The notes: a model not told the origin generated them from the sequence alone. 64,000 nt of DNA from JAUVRX01 sp049664225 (GCA_049664225.1 JBATEX010000064.1:7405-71404); one strand, 5' to 3'; positions 25,776 through 34,933 are shown, counted from the stretch's first letter. A program made the numbers and translations.

Positions 25776-26597
25776 GTGCCCGTGCGCGTCGGTATCGTCG
25801 ACTACCTCAACAGCAGACCTTTGGCGTGGGCGTTTCGGGAGGGTGCCGAGACCGCTCCTTTCGTGCCTTCTTACCTGCCGCCCGCCGAAGTCGCTCGCAA
25901 GCTTGCGAGCGGCGGTCTCGACATTGGTCTGATCCCATCCATCGAGGTGCAGCGCATTCCTGGGCTGCGTTTGCTGCCGGGGCTCTGCATTGCAGCAACC
26001 CATGAAGTTCGCAGCGTGCTCCTGGTGAGCAAGGTGCCGCCGCGACAAATCCGCTGCCTGGCCCTCGATGAGAACAGCCGAACCTCGGTGGCGCTCGCCA
26101 AGATCGTCCTGAGTCGGCGCTATGGGGTCGCACCCGAGTGTGTCTCCGTACCACCGGAGGTGGAAAAGATGATGCTGCAGGCCGATGCGGCGCTGGTCAT
26201 TGGAGACCCGGCCCTGCGGGCGACCGTCTCCGACTATCTGGTTCTCGACCTGGCGGAGGAGTGGCGACGACTTACCGGTCTACCCTTCGTCTTTGCCGTT
26301 TGGGCTGTGCGCGCGGGAATTGCGGCTGACGGCCTGGCGCCTTTCTTCAACCGAAGTCTGCAGCAGGGTTTGGAGAATCTGGACGGGCTGATCGCGGTGG
26401 CTGAAGGGCAGCTCGAGTTGGATGCGGAGGAGTTGCGCGAGTATCTGACCGTCAACCTGTCCTTCCACCTCGGAGCCGGGGAGTTGGCCGGTCTGCGAGA
26501 GTTCTATTCTCTGGCAGTCGAAATGGAGCTCATCGCCGAAGCGCGACCGCTGCAGTTCCTGGACTCTTGCCCATACCAGGGCGATTCCGTAGAGTAG
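25776..26597 (+). CDS. mqnA: Chorismate dehydratase (futalosine menaquinone pathway)
   Basis: MqnA converts chorismate to 3-enolpyruvyl-benzoate, the entry to the futalosine route. It has 273 residues. The family N-terminus VGIVDYLNSRPL is present, as are LDIGLIPSIEVQRIP and the ALVIGDPAL segment of the periplasmic-binding-protein-like fold. GTG at 25776 or GTG at 25782 could be the start; both lie in an AAGGGC context and differ by two codons. It starts 9 bp after rho and ends 8 bp before mqnC, so the pair are co-transcribed. mqnB, mqnD and mqnE are not in this window. Confidence 0.94.
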   Translation: MPVRVGIVDYLNSRPLAWAFREGAETAPFVPSYLPPAEVARKLASGGLDIGLIPSIEVQRIPGLRLLPGLCIAATHEVRSVLLVSKVPPRQIRCLALDENSRTSVALAKIVLSRRYGVAPECVSVPPEVEKMMLQADAALVIGDPALRATVSDYLVLDLAEEWRRLTGLPFVFAVWAVRAGIAADGLAPFFNRSLQQGLENLDGLIAVAEGQLELDAEELREYLTVNLSFHLGAGELAGLREFYSLAVEMELIAEARPLQFLDSCPYQGDSVE

Positions 26598-26605
26598 CGC
26601 TCACT

Positions 26606-27787
26606 ATGCACTTGCAGCCATCTGGCCGCCCTGTGGCGGAGATCCTGGAAGACGTGCGGCAGGGAGAGAGGATTTCCGCGGCAGATGCCCATACCCTCCT
26701 CGAGGCAGGGGATCTCCTGGAACTGGGTCTGGCTGCCCACGAGGTGCGAGACCGGCTCAACGACCCTGCGGTGGCTACCTACAACATCGATCGCAACATC
26801 AACTACACGAATGTCTGCGTGTACAAGTGCCGGTTTTGTGCCTTCTACCGACAGCCAGGCGACCCCGAGGGCTATGTGCTGCCCTTCGAGGAGATCGGCC
26901 GCAAGATCGAAGAGACTCTGGCGCTCAACGGTACGGGAATCCTGCTGCAGGGAGGTGTGCATCCCGATCTGCCGCTGAGCTTCTATGAAGACCTGCTGGG
27001 CTACATCAGCGAGAACTACCCGGCGATTCATTTGCACGCCTTCTCACCACCCGAGGTGAGGTTCGTCGCCAAGAAAGAGCGCATGAGCTTCTTCGAGGTG
27101 ATCGCCCGACTCAAGAAGGCGGGCCTCCAGTCCATTCCCGGAGGCGGCGCGGAGCTCCTCTCGGACGGGGTACGGAAGGAGGTTCTGGCCTACACCAAGG
27201 TCTCGGCGGACGAGTGGATCGAGGTCATGCGACAGGCTCATGCCAACGGGCTTCGCACCTCGGCCACGATGATGTACGGCATGGGTGAACCGCTGATAGC
27301 CCGGATCGAGCACTTTCAGCGCGTTCGGGAACTGCAGGATGAGACCGGTGGCTTCACTGCCTTCATCTCTTGGACCTTTCAGCATGACCACACCGACATG
27401 GAAGACGTGCCGGAGACCTATGCTCACGAGTACCTCAAAACGCTGGCGGTGTCGCGTCTGTTTCTTGACAACATCCAGCACCTCCAAACCAGTTGGGTGA
27501 CTCAGGGCAAGAAGATCGGGCAGCTCGGTCTGATGTTCGGCGCCGACGACATGGGCTCGATCATGATCGAAGAGAACGTCGTGTCGGCTGCCGGAACCTC
27601 CTACCGGATGAGTCAAGACGAGATGGAGCACTTGATTGCCGCCGCCGGCTTCTCACCGCGGCAGCGCACGAACCTCTACGAGCGCTTGGTTACCCGCGAA
27701 GAGACGCTCGAGCTGGCCGAGCGCTATCGGTGCGCCCTGACACCCCAGAACCAGGACCTGGTCTCTCCACTTCCCATCGTCGGTTGA
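26606..27787 (+). CDS. mqnC: Cyclic dehypoxanthinyl futalosine synthase (radical SAM)
   Basis: MqnC cyclises dehypoxanthine futalosine in menaquinone synthesis. It has 393 residues. The radical-SAM cluster motif is CVYKCRFC (CxxxCxxC) preceded by RNINYTN, a hallmark of MqnC; the C-terminal GADDMGSIMIEENVVSAAGT also points to MqnC and not MqnE. The ATG at 26606 lies 8 bp after mqnA and matches the family length; the open frame upstream overlaps mqnA and is not needed. A UbiE/MenG-type methyltransferase for the last menaquinone step is encoded at 51694-52410. Confidence 0.95.
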   Translation: MHLQPSGRPVAEILEDVRQGERISAADAHTLLEAGDLLELGLAAHEVRDRLNDPAVATYNIDRNINYTNVCVYKCRFCAFYRQPGDPEGYVLPFEEIGRKIEETLALNGTGILLQGGVHPDLPLSFYEDLLGYISENYPAIHLHAFSPPEVRFVAKKERMSFFEVIARLKKAGLQSIPGGGAELLSDGVRKEVLAYTKVSADEWIEVMRQAHANGLRTSATMMYGMGEPLIARIEHFQRVRELQDETGGFTAFISWTFQHDHTDMEDVPETYAHEYLKTLAVSRLFLDNIQHLQTSWVTQGKKIGQLGLMFGADDMGSIMIEENVVSAAGTSYRMSQDEMEHLIAAAGFSPRQRTNLYERLVTREETLELAERYRCALTPQNQDLVSPLPIVG

Positions 27788-27824
27788 CGGCCGACGGCGC
27801 GGCGAGTCAAGCCGAGTAGTCGAT

Positions 27825-28286
27825 ATGTGTCCGAACGCTCGACCCGTAGAGTCCGGAGGGCTGAAGCCCCGAGGAGTGCTGGCCGCCCTTCTGACCGGAG
27901 CGTCGGTGCTGATCTTGGTTGGATTCCTCTGGTCAGGCTCCATTGGCAGACTGGTGCAGGCACTGCTGGTGACTGCGATGCCGGTGCTGTTGATTCTTCT
28001 CGCCTGCTCGTCATCGCTTTCCCGCCTTTTGCTGGTTGCCATGGCGGCCCTGTGGTCGCTTCTCGGCGGTAGTTGGGCAGCGCTGATTTGGCTCGATGGG
28101 GAGGGAGCTCTAACCCTGGGAGGGATTCCGCTGGTCCTTTGGATCCTCATCTTCGGCCTGGGCCTCTTGCCACTGGGACTGGTGACGTGGGCTCATGCCG
28201 CCACTTTCGTGCCGAATGGGACTGCCTCCGAGAGGCCAGACCAAAAGGCCGAATCTGTAGATCTTCCCGCCAGCGGGAGCCGGTGA
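27825..28286 (+). CDS. Small membrane protein preceding a sodium symporter
   Basis: 153 residues with about four hydrophobic spans (roughly 19-38, 43-63, 66-90 and 98-125) and a polar C-terminal tail. I do not recognise the family. Its TGA overlaps the ATG of the symporter gene by one base (TGATG), which implies coupled translation. Small membrane proteins encoded just before sodium:solute symporters are known (for example DUF485 and DUF4212 proteins), and this could be a functional analogue, though it is longer than those. Confidence 0.65.
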   Translation: MCPNARPVESGGLKPRGVLAALLTGASVLILVGFLWSGSIGRLVQALLVTAMPVLLILLACSSSLSRLLLVAMAALWSLLGGSWAALIWLDGEGALTLGGIPLVLWILIFGLGLLPLGLVTWAHAATFVPNGTASERPDQKAESVDLPASGSR

Positions 28287-29809
28287 TGGTGCCCATCGTC
28301 GAGCAACCCTGGTTGACGGTGGCCTCGGCTCTATCGCTCGTTGCGGTCCTCGCGATCGGACTGTGGAGCGGCGGCCGAACTCGGACAGCGAAGGACTTCT
28401 TCGTGGCGGGCCGCAGCGTCGGGCTCTGGGTCATAGCCATGGCAACTATGACGGCTGCCTTCAGCGGGTTCGTCTTCCTGGGTGGGCCGGGCCTCACCTA
28501 CAGAATCGGGGTCGCCTCGCTGTTCATCGTCGTGCCGGTCGGCTTCACCTCGGGTCTACTTTGCTGGGTCCTCGCCAAGAGATTGAGGCTGCTGGCCGAG
28601 GTGGAGGAGGTCTTCACCATTCCCGACGCCCTGAACAGCCGATTCAAGAGCCAGCTGACGACGGCTCTCGGCAGTGTGGCTATCCTGGCCGGTACCGTCG
28701 GATACCTCGGTGCCCAACTCTTGGCTCTCGGAATTCTCATCGAGGCAATCCTCGGCACCCGCCACTTTTGCGGTGAGTGGAGTCTCCTGGTGGCGATGTC
28801 CATCGGCCTCGGCGTCCTGCTTTTCTACAGTGTGATTGGCGGCATGGTGGCGGGCGTCTATACGGACCTGGTTCAAGGTGCCGTGATGCTGGTGGGATCT
28901 TTGTTGGTTTTCGGGCAGACCTTGAAGGTCGGTGGGGGTATCCGGGGCATGACAAGCTCGATCCTGGCCAGCGATGGGATGGTGAGTTTCTTCGCGCCCT
29001 TCGGCCGCGTCTCCTTCTCGGTCGCGCTCGGCTTCTTCTTCGTCTTCGGCGTCGGCGTGTTGGGTCAGCCACAGATGATCCACAAGTTCCTCATGCTGAA
29101 GCGAGTCGAACAGTTGCGGTGGCTGCCGCTCGTCCTCGGTGGATCCCAGGTCATCTGCCTTCTCATCTGGGTCGGGATCGGGCTGGCAGTGCCGGCCTTG
29201 GTTGCCGAGGGCCGGTTGGCTCCCCTCGACAACCCCGACGGCGCGACCCTGCAGTTCCTCCTGGAGTTCGTTCCTGATGCACTGGCGGGTGTGGTGATCG
29301 CCGCTGCCCTGGCGGCCATCATGTCGACAGCCGACTCCTTTCTGAACATCGGTGCGGCCGTGCTGGTACGGGACCTGCCGCGTGTCTTCGGCAGGCCTGT
29401 TCACCGCCAGCTGGCTGCGGCTCGTATGGCGACGGTGATCTTGGCTCTGGTCGCAGCCTGGCTCGCTCTCGCCTATGGCGATCTGATCGCCTTGCTGGGA
29501 ACCTTCGCCTTCGGCACCCTGGCCGCTGCTTTGGCTCCAACCCTGGCCGTGGGAATGAGCTGGTCCCGGGTCAGCCCAGCGGCCGCCTCGGCCTCGATCG
29601 CGACCGGACTGATCGTCAACCTGGGCCTGGAGATCCTGCCTCGAGTTGCAGCCTTGCCTGAGGCCATGGCGCGTGTCGTGGGCGGATTCGCCATCCCGTC
29701 GGCCGTGGCTCTGGCCGCCTCGTTCGCCGCCCTGAGTCTGGTGACCTGGTTGGGAAGGGACAGAGCGGATGAGCTACCCGAAGCGGTCCGCCAGATCGTG
29801 GAGTCCTGA
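28286..29809 (+). CDS. Sodium:solute symporter (SSS family)
   Basis: 507 residues with about 13 membrane helices. The family motif region is FFVAGRSVGLWVIAMATMTAAFSGFVFLG in the second and third helices, split here by description only, and the SSS signature region GVVIAAALAAIMSTADSFLN sits around TM8-9 with the sodium-site Ser/Thr residues. It is closest in style to the PutP/PanF branch, but the substrate cannot be inferred. The start ATG at 28286 is fixed by the one-base overlap with the small membrane protein gene. Confidence 0.92.
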   Translation: MVPIVEQPWLTVASALSLVAVLAIGLWSGGRTRTAKDFFVAGRSVGLWVIAMATMTAAFSGFVFLGGPGLTYRIGVASLFIVVPVGFTSGLLCWVLAKRLRLLAEVEEVFTIPDALNSRFKSQLTTALGSVAILAGTVGYLGAQLLALGILIEAILGTRHFCGEWSLLVAMSIGLGVLLFYSVIGGMVAGVYTDLVQGAVMLVGSLLVFGQTLKVGGGIRGMTSSILASDGMVSFFAPFGRVSFSVALGFFFVFGVGVLGQPQMIHKFLMLKRVEQLRWLPLVLGGSQVICLLIWVGIGLAVPALVAEGRLAPLDNPDGATLQFLLEFVPDALAGVVIAAALAAIMSTADSFLNIGAAVLVRDLPRVFGRPVHRQLAAARMATVILALVAAWLALAYGDLIALLGTFAFGTLAAALAPTLAVGMSWSRVSPAAASASIATGLIVNLGLEILPRVAALPEAMARVVGGFAIPSAVALAASFAALSLVTWLGRDRADELPEAVRQIVES

Positions 29810-29882
29810 GAGTGGTCGCTGTGGACGCTGGGTCGCTGGTTCTGTAGAGTTCACCGTGGACTCAAGCTCCAGAACCAGATCG

Positions 29883-30764
29883 ATGATGATTCGCTTTCTC
29901 GTCAACCCATCTTCTGGTGGCGGCAAGGGCGCACGGTCGCTGTCACGGATTCGAGAGCTGGCCGCTGCCGCGGGTAGCGAGGTGTGGTTGAGCAAGGATG
30001 TGGAGGACTTGACGCGTCTGGCCAGGCAAGCGGTGGAAGAAGGAGTGGATCGACTCGTCGTCGCGGGTGGAGACGGCACGTTCCATCACGCGGAGCAGGG
30101 TCTGGCCGGATCGCGGTGCGCCATGGGACTTGTCCCGCTCGGCCGCGGCAATGATCTGGCCCGAACGCTCGGGGTGCCCGAGACCGTCGAGGAGGCTGTC
30201 GAGTTTGCTCTGCACGGTCCGATCCACAACATCGATCTCGGGCGCGTGGATTCCTATTGTTTCGCCGGGTACTGCGGGGTCGGATTCGACAGTGAGGTGG
30301 CTGGCTATGTCCATTCCGGTAGTCGACTGTTCAAAGGGCCTCTGGCCTATCCTGTCGGTGTGGTACGCAATGTCCTCTTCTATCGAAGTCCTAAGGTCCG
30401 AGTCGAGCATGACACCGGCGTCATCGAGGGCACGCGGCTGTTCGTTTCGATCGTCAACTGCCGGCGCTTCGGAGGCGGCATGATCATCGCCCCGGACGCC
30501 AGCCTGACCGACGGTCTGCTGGATCTGGTGGCCGTGGACGACATTTCGCGGCTGGAGCTCCTACGACTCTTCCCCAAGGTCTACAAGGGCCAGCATGTGG
30601 GCCACCGTGCGGTCGAGATCGTGCGCACCAGGAAGGTGCAGATCTCGGTGGATCGACCGATGCGCATGTTCAGCGACGGCGAGCCCATGCTGGAGGTCGA
30701 CCAGCAGGGCGTCACCGTCGAGATCTGGCCCGGGGCCCTTCGCGTTGTCGGACGTCCGGGTTGA
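29883..30764 (+). CDS. Diacylglycerol/sphingosine kinase-type lipid kinase
   Basis: 293 residues of the DAGK catalytic (LCB5/YegS) family. The nucleotide-binding motif GGDGTFH lies at residues 62-68, the N-terminal motif FLVNPSSGGGKG at 5-16, and the GRGNDLARTLG segment is complete. It probably phosphorylates a membrane lipid such as diacylglycerol. Two ATGs in tandem (29883 and 29886) could start it; a longer open frame overlaps the symporter gene and lacks similarity. The gap after the symporter is 73 bp. Confidence 0.92.
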   Translation: MMIRFLVNPSSGGGKGARSLSRIRELAAAAGSEVWLSKDVEDLTRLARQAVEEGVDRLVVAGGDGTFHHAEQGLAGSRCAMGLVPLGRGNDLARTLGVPETVEEAVEFALHGPIHNIDLGRVDSYCFAGYCGVGFDSEVAGYVHSGSRLFKGPLAYPVGVVRNVLFYRSPKVRVEHDTGVIEGTRLFVSIVNCRRFGGGMIIAPDASLTDGLLDLVAVDDISRLELLRLFPKVYKGQHVGHRAVEIVRTRKVQISVDRPMRMFSDGEPMLEVDQQGVTVEIWPGALRVVGRPG

Positions 30765-30776
30765 CCGAGTCGAGAG

Positions 30777-32321
30777 CTACCCGACGTCGAATTCCACTCC
30801 CTGCGCCAGGGGCAGCTCGCGCCCGTAGTTGATCGTGCAGGTCTGGCGCCGCATGTAGGTCTTCCAGGAGTCGGAGCCGGCCTCGCGGCCGCCGCCCGTG
30901 TCCTTCTCGCCGCCGAAAGCTCCACCGATCTCCGCTCCCGAAGTCCCGATGTTGACGTTGGCGATGCCGCAATCGCTGCCGACCGGCGACAGGAACTGCT
31001 CTGCGGAGAGCAGATTCGTCGTAAAGATGGCCGAAGACAGTCCCTGCGGAACACTGTTGTGGGTGGCGATGGCCTCGTCCAGGTCCTCGAACTCGAAGAG
31101 GTACAAGATGGGTGCAAAGGTCTCCTCGCAGGTGATCGGCATGTCGCCGGTCGCCTCGACGAGGGTCGGCTCGACGAAGAACCCCGGACCTTCCAGCACA
31201 CCGCCGCCGCAGAGAACCTTGGCGCCCTGCTGCTTTGCGGTCTCCAGAGCCACCACCATGTCATCGACCGCTTGCTTGTCGACCAGAGGGCCCATCAGGG
31301 TGCCGGGGTCCATCGGATCTCCGATGGAGATCGACTTGAAGGCCTGCACCAGGCGCTGTTTCATCTCTCCAGCAATCCCCTTTTGCAGGAAGAGTCGCCT
31401 GTTGGTGGTGCAGCGCTGGCCAGCAGTGCCGACAGCCGCGAACAGCACGGCCCTCAGTGCCATGTCCAGATCGGCATCGTCCGTGACAATGATGCCGTTG
31501 TTGCCGCCCAGCTCGAGGAGGCTGCGGCCCAGGCGCTGTGCTACGACCTGTCCCACGCCTCGTCCCATGCTCACCGATCCAGTAGCAGAGATCAGGGGTA
31601 TCCGAGCGTCGGCCACCAGGTGCTGACCGACCTGCTTGCGGTCACCGATCACCAGATTGAAGATGGGCGGTGCGTCGTTGGCCTCGAGCACCGCCTGCGC
31701 GATCTTGCTGACCGCCAGTCCGCAAAGAGGGGTTTTGGAAGAGGGCTTCCAGATCATGGAGTCTCCGCAGACCGCGGCAACGGTTGCGTTCCAGGCCCAG
31801 ACAGCGACTGGGAAATTGAAAGCCGTGACGATCCCGACCGGCCCCAGGGGGTGCCACTGTTCGTACATCCGATGCTCGTCGCGTTCGGAGTGCATGGAGA
31901 GTCCATAGAGTTGACGGGACATGCCCACCGCCAGATCGACCATGTCGATCATCTCCTGGACCTCGCCCAGACCTTCACTCAGGATCTTCCCCATCTCCAG
32001 CGTGACCAGGCGACCGAGGGCGTCCTTGTTCTGGCGCAGGGCGTCGCCGAGTTGACGAACCACCTCTCCGCGCTTGGGTGCGGGCCACGTTCGCCATTGT
32101 TGAAAGGCTTCTGCCGAGGCTGCGGCAACCGTCTCATAGTCATCGGCGGTGGCCGATCGGATGGTCGCCAGGACCTCGCCGGTGGTCGGGTTGACGGACT
32201 CCAGGGGTGAGCCTTGCGTGTCCAACCACCGACCACAAAAGGCACCGGAGTTGTCCTCGTCGATACCCAGACTTTTCAGGAGCTCTGAAACTGACGTTCC
32301 GGACGCTGTGGTCATCGTCAT
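30777..32321 (-). CDS. Aldehyde dehydrogenase, ALDH7/antiquitin type (probable aminoadipate-semialdehyde dehydrogenase)
   Basis: 514 residues. Catalytic Cys304 lies in GTAGQRCTT and Glu270 in SLLELGGNN. The sequence follows the ALDH7A1 (antiquitin) pattern closely, including FGGEKDTGGGREAGSD-type and YMRRQTCTINY segments near the C-terminus, which in that family mark alpha-aminoadipic semialdehyde dehydrogenases of lysine breakdown. No other lysine-catabolic gene is nearby, so the substrate remains inferred. It is convergent with the lipid kinase gene. Its 5' region carries two inverted repeats 80-128 bp upstream. Confidence 0.93.
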   Translation of the reverse strand: MTMTTASGTSVSELLKSLGIDEDNSGAFCGRWLDTQGSPLESVNPTTGEVLATIRSATADDYETVAAASAEAFQQWRTWPAPKRGEVVRQLGDALRQNKDALGRLVTLEMGKILSEGLGEVQEMIDMVDLAVGMSRQLYGLSMHSERDEHRMYEQWHPLGPVGIVTAFNFPVAVWAWNATVAAVCGDSMIWKPSSKTPLCGLAVSKIAQAVLEANDAPPIFNLVIGDRKQVGQHLVADARIPLISATGSVSMGRGVGQVVAQRLGRSLLELGGNNGIIVTDDADLDMALRAVLFAAVGTAGQRCTTNRRLFLQKGIAGEMKQRLVQAFKSISIGDPMDPGTLMGPLVDKQAVDDMVVALETAKQQGAKVLCGGGVLEGPGFFVEPTLVEATGDMPITCEETFAPILYLFEFEDLDEAIATHNSVPQGLSSAIFTTNLLSAEQFLSPVGSDCGIANVNIGTSGAEIGGAFGGEKDTGGGREAGSDSWKTYMRRQTCTINYGRELPLAQGVEFDVG

Positions 32322-32400
32322 TCTCCCTGGCTCAAGGGCGTGATTTCTCCACAGGAGGTGTGGAAATTTCTGCGGAAAAGAACCACTGCCCGAGCCTTAG

Positions 32401-32449
32401 GTTGTGTAGGTACAACACTTTGAACCGTTTTGCACAGTTCCTTGTGCAA
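32401..32449. promoter_or_regulatory. Two inverted repeats, possible operator for the ALDH7 gene
   Basis: GTTGT-6 bp-ACAAC (32401-32416) and TTGCACA-6 bp-TGTGCAA (32430-32449) lie in an AT-richer stretch 80-128 bp upstream of the dehydrogenase start. Equal 6-bp spacers and dyad symmetry are what a dimeric repressor would need. No regulator gene is adjacent. Confidence 0.45.
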
Positions 32450-32733
32450 TTTATGTAAACTCTTTGTTATCTGATAGTTACGAATCGCGGAGAATCGCTT
32501 GCGACGGGCTGGAATGCCGTATCTCTTTGATTTTCCGCAGCTTACGAACTTTGCCCTGTTTTCGCCGCAGCCTGCTCGCCGGAAGTCGGACAATCCCTGG
32601 CAGTGTCAAACCAAAGAGCAGGCGCGTCGTATCTCGATTTTCAGCCGGGCGGTCAGGCAATGGTGGGACGGATGGTCCTCAGGTCTCTCCAATACCCCTC
32701 GGCTGGAGAATGTAGCACCCGTTCGCGAGGGGG
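32450..32733. other. Non-coding stretch between the ALDH7 upstream region and the GGDEF gene
   Basis: I see no supportable gene here. The short open frames on both strands have no ribosome sites and overlap the GGDEF gene. Base composition is AT-richer than the neighbours up to about 32560. It lies downstream of the GGDEF gene and upstream of the dehydrogenase promoter region. Confidence 0.5.
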
Positions 32734-33876
32734 TCAATCGAAGCGACTGGGGTTTTGCTGGGAGCGCTGCACGAGTTCGGCCGAGACCGCTGTTCGGTTA
32801 CGCCCGGTCTCCTTGGCAACGTACATCGCGGCGTCGGACAGACGCAGAAGCGTGCTCTTGCATCGGTCGGTAGACTGTTCCGAGTTGGCATGCCGATTCA
32901 ATGAGGCGACACCGATGGAGCAGGTCTGACCGGTCAAGCGCAGGACATCCGGCTGTACTTCACCGGGCTTTTCGCAAAACGTCGTACCGACCACCGCTTG
33001 ACGAATCTCCTCGGCCAGGTCGATCGCCTGTTCGAGATCGAGACCGGGCGCAGCGATGACGAATTCGTCGCCGCCATAGCGTGCCGCGAGAGCGCCGACT
33101 CGCTGGCTCATCCCTTGTAGCAGTTGACCCACCTCACGTAGGACCTGACTGCCGGCCAGATGGCCATGACTGTCGTTGACGCGTTTGAAGTAGTCCAGGT
33201 CGATGAAGAGAAGTGTCAGATCGATTTCCTTTTGCCGGCAGTCTTCGATCGCCCTGCTGAGAGCGATGTGGAGATAGCGGTCGTTGTAGAGGCCGGTGAG
33301 ATTGTCTCGCTTGGCGATCTCCTGCGCCAGCCGGCCGTCGAGAACGTTCTGGATGGAGACCGAGATGTAGCCCGCAAAGATCTCCAGCAGGTTGACGTCC
33401 TGCTGACTGTAGTCACCGGCCTCGCGGCGGTTGATGAGCTCGAGAACGCCGCAAACCTCCTGCTCGATGCGAATGGGGATGGCCACCAGCGAGTCCGGGC
33501 GATAGTCATTCGCATCGGCGAAGTCTCGATTGAAGAACTCATCCTCCTGCAGCTCTACGGCGCGATACGACTGGCCGGTGATGTAGACGTGGCCTCCGAC
33601 TCCCTGGTCGGCAGCGACAGTTTGTCCGACGAGCCTGTCGGCCTTCTCACCGAAGGTGGCGATGAAGGTAAGGCTGTTCCGATGCCTTTCTGGCAGCTTC
33701 TTCTTCGGGTTGTCGAGCAGGATGGACCCGGCTTCCGAGGGGACGAACTCGTTTGCTTTGCGCAGGATCGCCACCAAGACCTCGGAGAGGTTCATCTCGA
33801 GAAAGATCGGACTCGCCCGCCGACGCTCCAGGAAGCGCTCCAATCTCGGTAGCTCGAGACAGTGGAACTCAGTCAT
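32734..33876 (-). CDS. GAF-GGDEF diguanylate cyclase
   Basis: 380 residues. A GAF domain covers about residues 25-185, followed by a GGDEF domain (about 190-355) with the active-site motif YGGDEF intact and the upstream family motif DNLTGLYNDRYL. The product should be cyclic di-GMP. The inhibitory I-site (RxxD five residues before GGDEF) is not present: the matching position reads RVGA. It has no membrane segment, so it is a cytoplasmic sensor. It is divergent from rsmA. Confidence 0.92.
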   Translation of the reverse strand: MTEFHCLELPRLERFLERRRASPIFLEMNLSEVLVAILRKANEFVPSEAGSILLDNPKKKLPERHRNSLTFIATFGEKADRLVGQTVAADQGVGGHVYITGQSYRAVELQEDEFFNRDFADANDYRPDSLVAIPIRIEQEVCGVLELINRREAGDYSQQDVNLLEIFAGYISVSIQNVLDGRLAQEIAKRDNLTGLYNDRYLHIALSRAIEDCRQKEIDLTLLFIDLDYFKRVNDSHGHLAGSQVLREVGQLLQGMSQRVGALAARYGGDEFVIAAPGLDLEQAIDLAEEIRQAVVGTTFCEKPGEVQPDVLRLTGQTCSIGVASLNRHANSEQSTDRCKSTLLRLSDAAMYVAKETGRNRTAVSAELVQRSQQNPSRFD

Positions 33877-33906
33877 TCACCCGTCCTCATACGCCAAGAC
33901 CTCGAA

Positions 33907-33915
33907 ACCATAGCA
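33907..33915 (-). promoter_or_regulatory. Predicted extended -10 element of the GGDEF gene
   Basis: On the minus strand TGC-TATGGT, 31 bp upstream of the ATG at 33876. No clear -35 box. Confidence 0.3.
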
Positions 33916-34064
33916 GAAGGCCGGCAGCCCGAGAATCGAGAACTCCACAGTGCCAGACAGCTATCCGGGTATCGACATCGGGGCTGGAGCCGCGACGATC
34001 CAGGGTTACAGTCCTGTGGCAAGATGAAGGCCACTCCTTTGGTAAGGGGCTGAGAGAGGTTCCG

Positions 34065-34871
34065 ATGTCGCGACCACAGCTCAAGAAACGACTCGGACAG
34101 CATCATCTCCGACAGGGCTCCCTGTGCCAGCCTCTCATCGACTTCCTCGAGCCAGCCGGCTCGAAGGTGGTAGAGATCGGTCTCGGCGGCGGGGTCCTGA
34201 CCGCCGAATTGCTCGAGGCACAAGCCACAGTCGTCGCCTGGGAGGTCGACTACGAATGGGCTTTCTCCGTTCGGCAAAATCCTGTACTCCAGGCTGCAGC
34301 CGTGGTCGTCGGTGACGCCCTGGCTATTCCCTGGCAGCTCTTGCCTCCAGGAACCCTGGTAGCTGGAAATCTTCCTTACCAGGTCAGTACCGCTCTGATC
34401 GGCCGGCTGCTGCCTCACTGGCAGGTCATTCCCAAAGCCTGCTTCCTGGTGCAATGGGAGGTGGCAGACCGCCTCCGGGCCACCCCCGGTGATGGAGACT
34501 ACGGCGCGCTGAGTATCTTGACTGCAGCGCGAGCCGAGGTTGCGGTGCTGTCGCGGGTGGCTCGCGGAGCGTTCCATCCCCCGCCCAAGGTCGACGGCGC
34601 CTTCGTTGGGCTGACCCTTGGGAAACCGCCCCTGCCAGAGGCCGAGATGGGGGCCTTCACCGATATGGTTCGCCTGGCCTTCGCCCAACGGCGGAAGATG
34701 CTCCGCAACAGTCTGGCCGCGAGATGGGGGCGCACGGCGGCCTCGCGGGCCATCGAGAGCGTGGGTCTGGACTCCAGATCCCGTGCCGAGGAGCTTTCCC
34801 TGGGCGATTTCCTGGCCCTGCACGAAGCCCTGCGGAGAGGATCCGGGGATCTCATCCCCGGTGGAGGCTAA
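34065..34871 (+). CDS. rsmA: 16S rRNA (adenine1518/1519-N6)-dimethyltransferase
   Basis: KsgA/RsmA dimethylates two adjacent adenosines in the 3' hairpin of 16S rRNA. It has 268 residues. The SAM-binding motif reads VVEIGLGGGVLT (motif I), and the catalytic motif IV is GNLPYQVST. The N-terminal RLGQHHLRQ segment corresponds to the family K-x-x-GQ-x-F motif. The ATG at 34065 has GAGAGG upstream; the longer frame overlaps the GGDEF gene. Moderately divergent but complete. Confidence 0.92.
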   Translation: MSRPQLKKRLGQHHLRQGSLCQPLIDFLEPAGSKVVEIGLGGGVLTAELLEAQATVVAWEVDYEWAFSVRQNPVLQAAAVVVGDALAIPWQLLPPGTLVAGNLPYQVSTALIGRLLPHWQVIPKACFLVQWEVADRLRATPGDGDYGALSILTAARAEVAVLSRVARGAFHPPPKVDGAFVGLTLGKPPLPEAEMGAFTDMVRLAFAQRRKMLRNSLAARWGRTAASRAIESVGLDSRSRAEELSLGDFLALHEALRRGSGDLIPGGG

Positions 34872-34882
34872 AGACCTCGCAG

Positions 34883-34891
34883 TGCTAGACT
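34883..34891 (+). promoter_or_regulatory. Predicted extended -10 element of ftsK
   Basis: TGC-TAGACT, 42 bp upstream of the ftsK ATG, in the gap after rsmA. No convincing -35 box. Confidence 0.3.
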
Positions 34892-34933
34892 TGCAACCTT
34901 CTGGAGGGGATCCGGCTGACCAAATCCAAGAAG

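Noticed and set aside
28556..29404. Minus-strand 282-codon ORF inside the symporter gene
   Set aside because: It is antisense to well-supported membrane-protein coding sequence, with a His/Gln/Glu-rich product and no motif.
32464..32929. Several 80-125-codon plus-strand ORFs
   Set aside because: They overlap the end of the GGDEF gene, lack ribosome sites and show low-complexity Arg/Ser composition typical of shadow frames.
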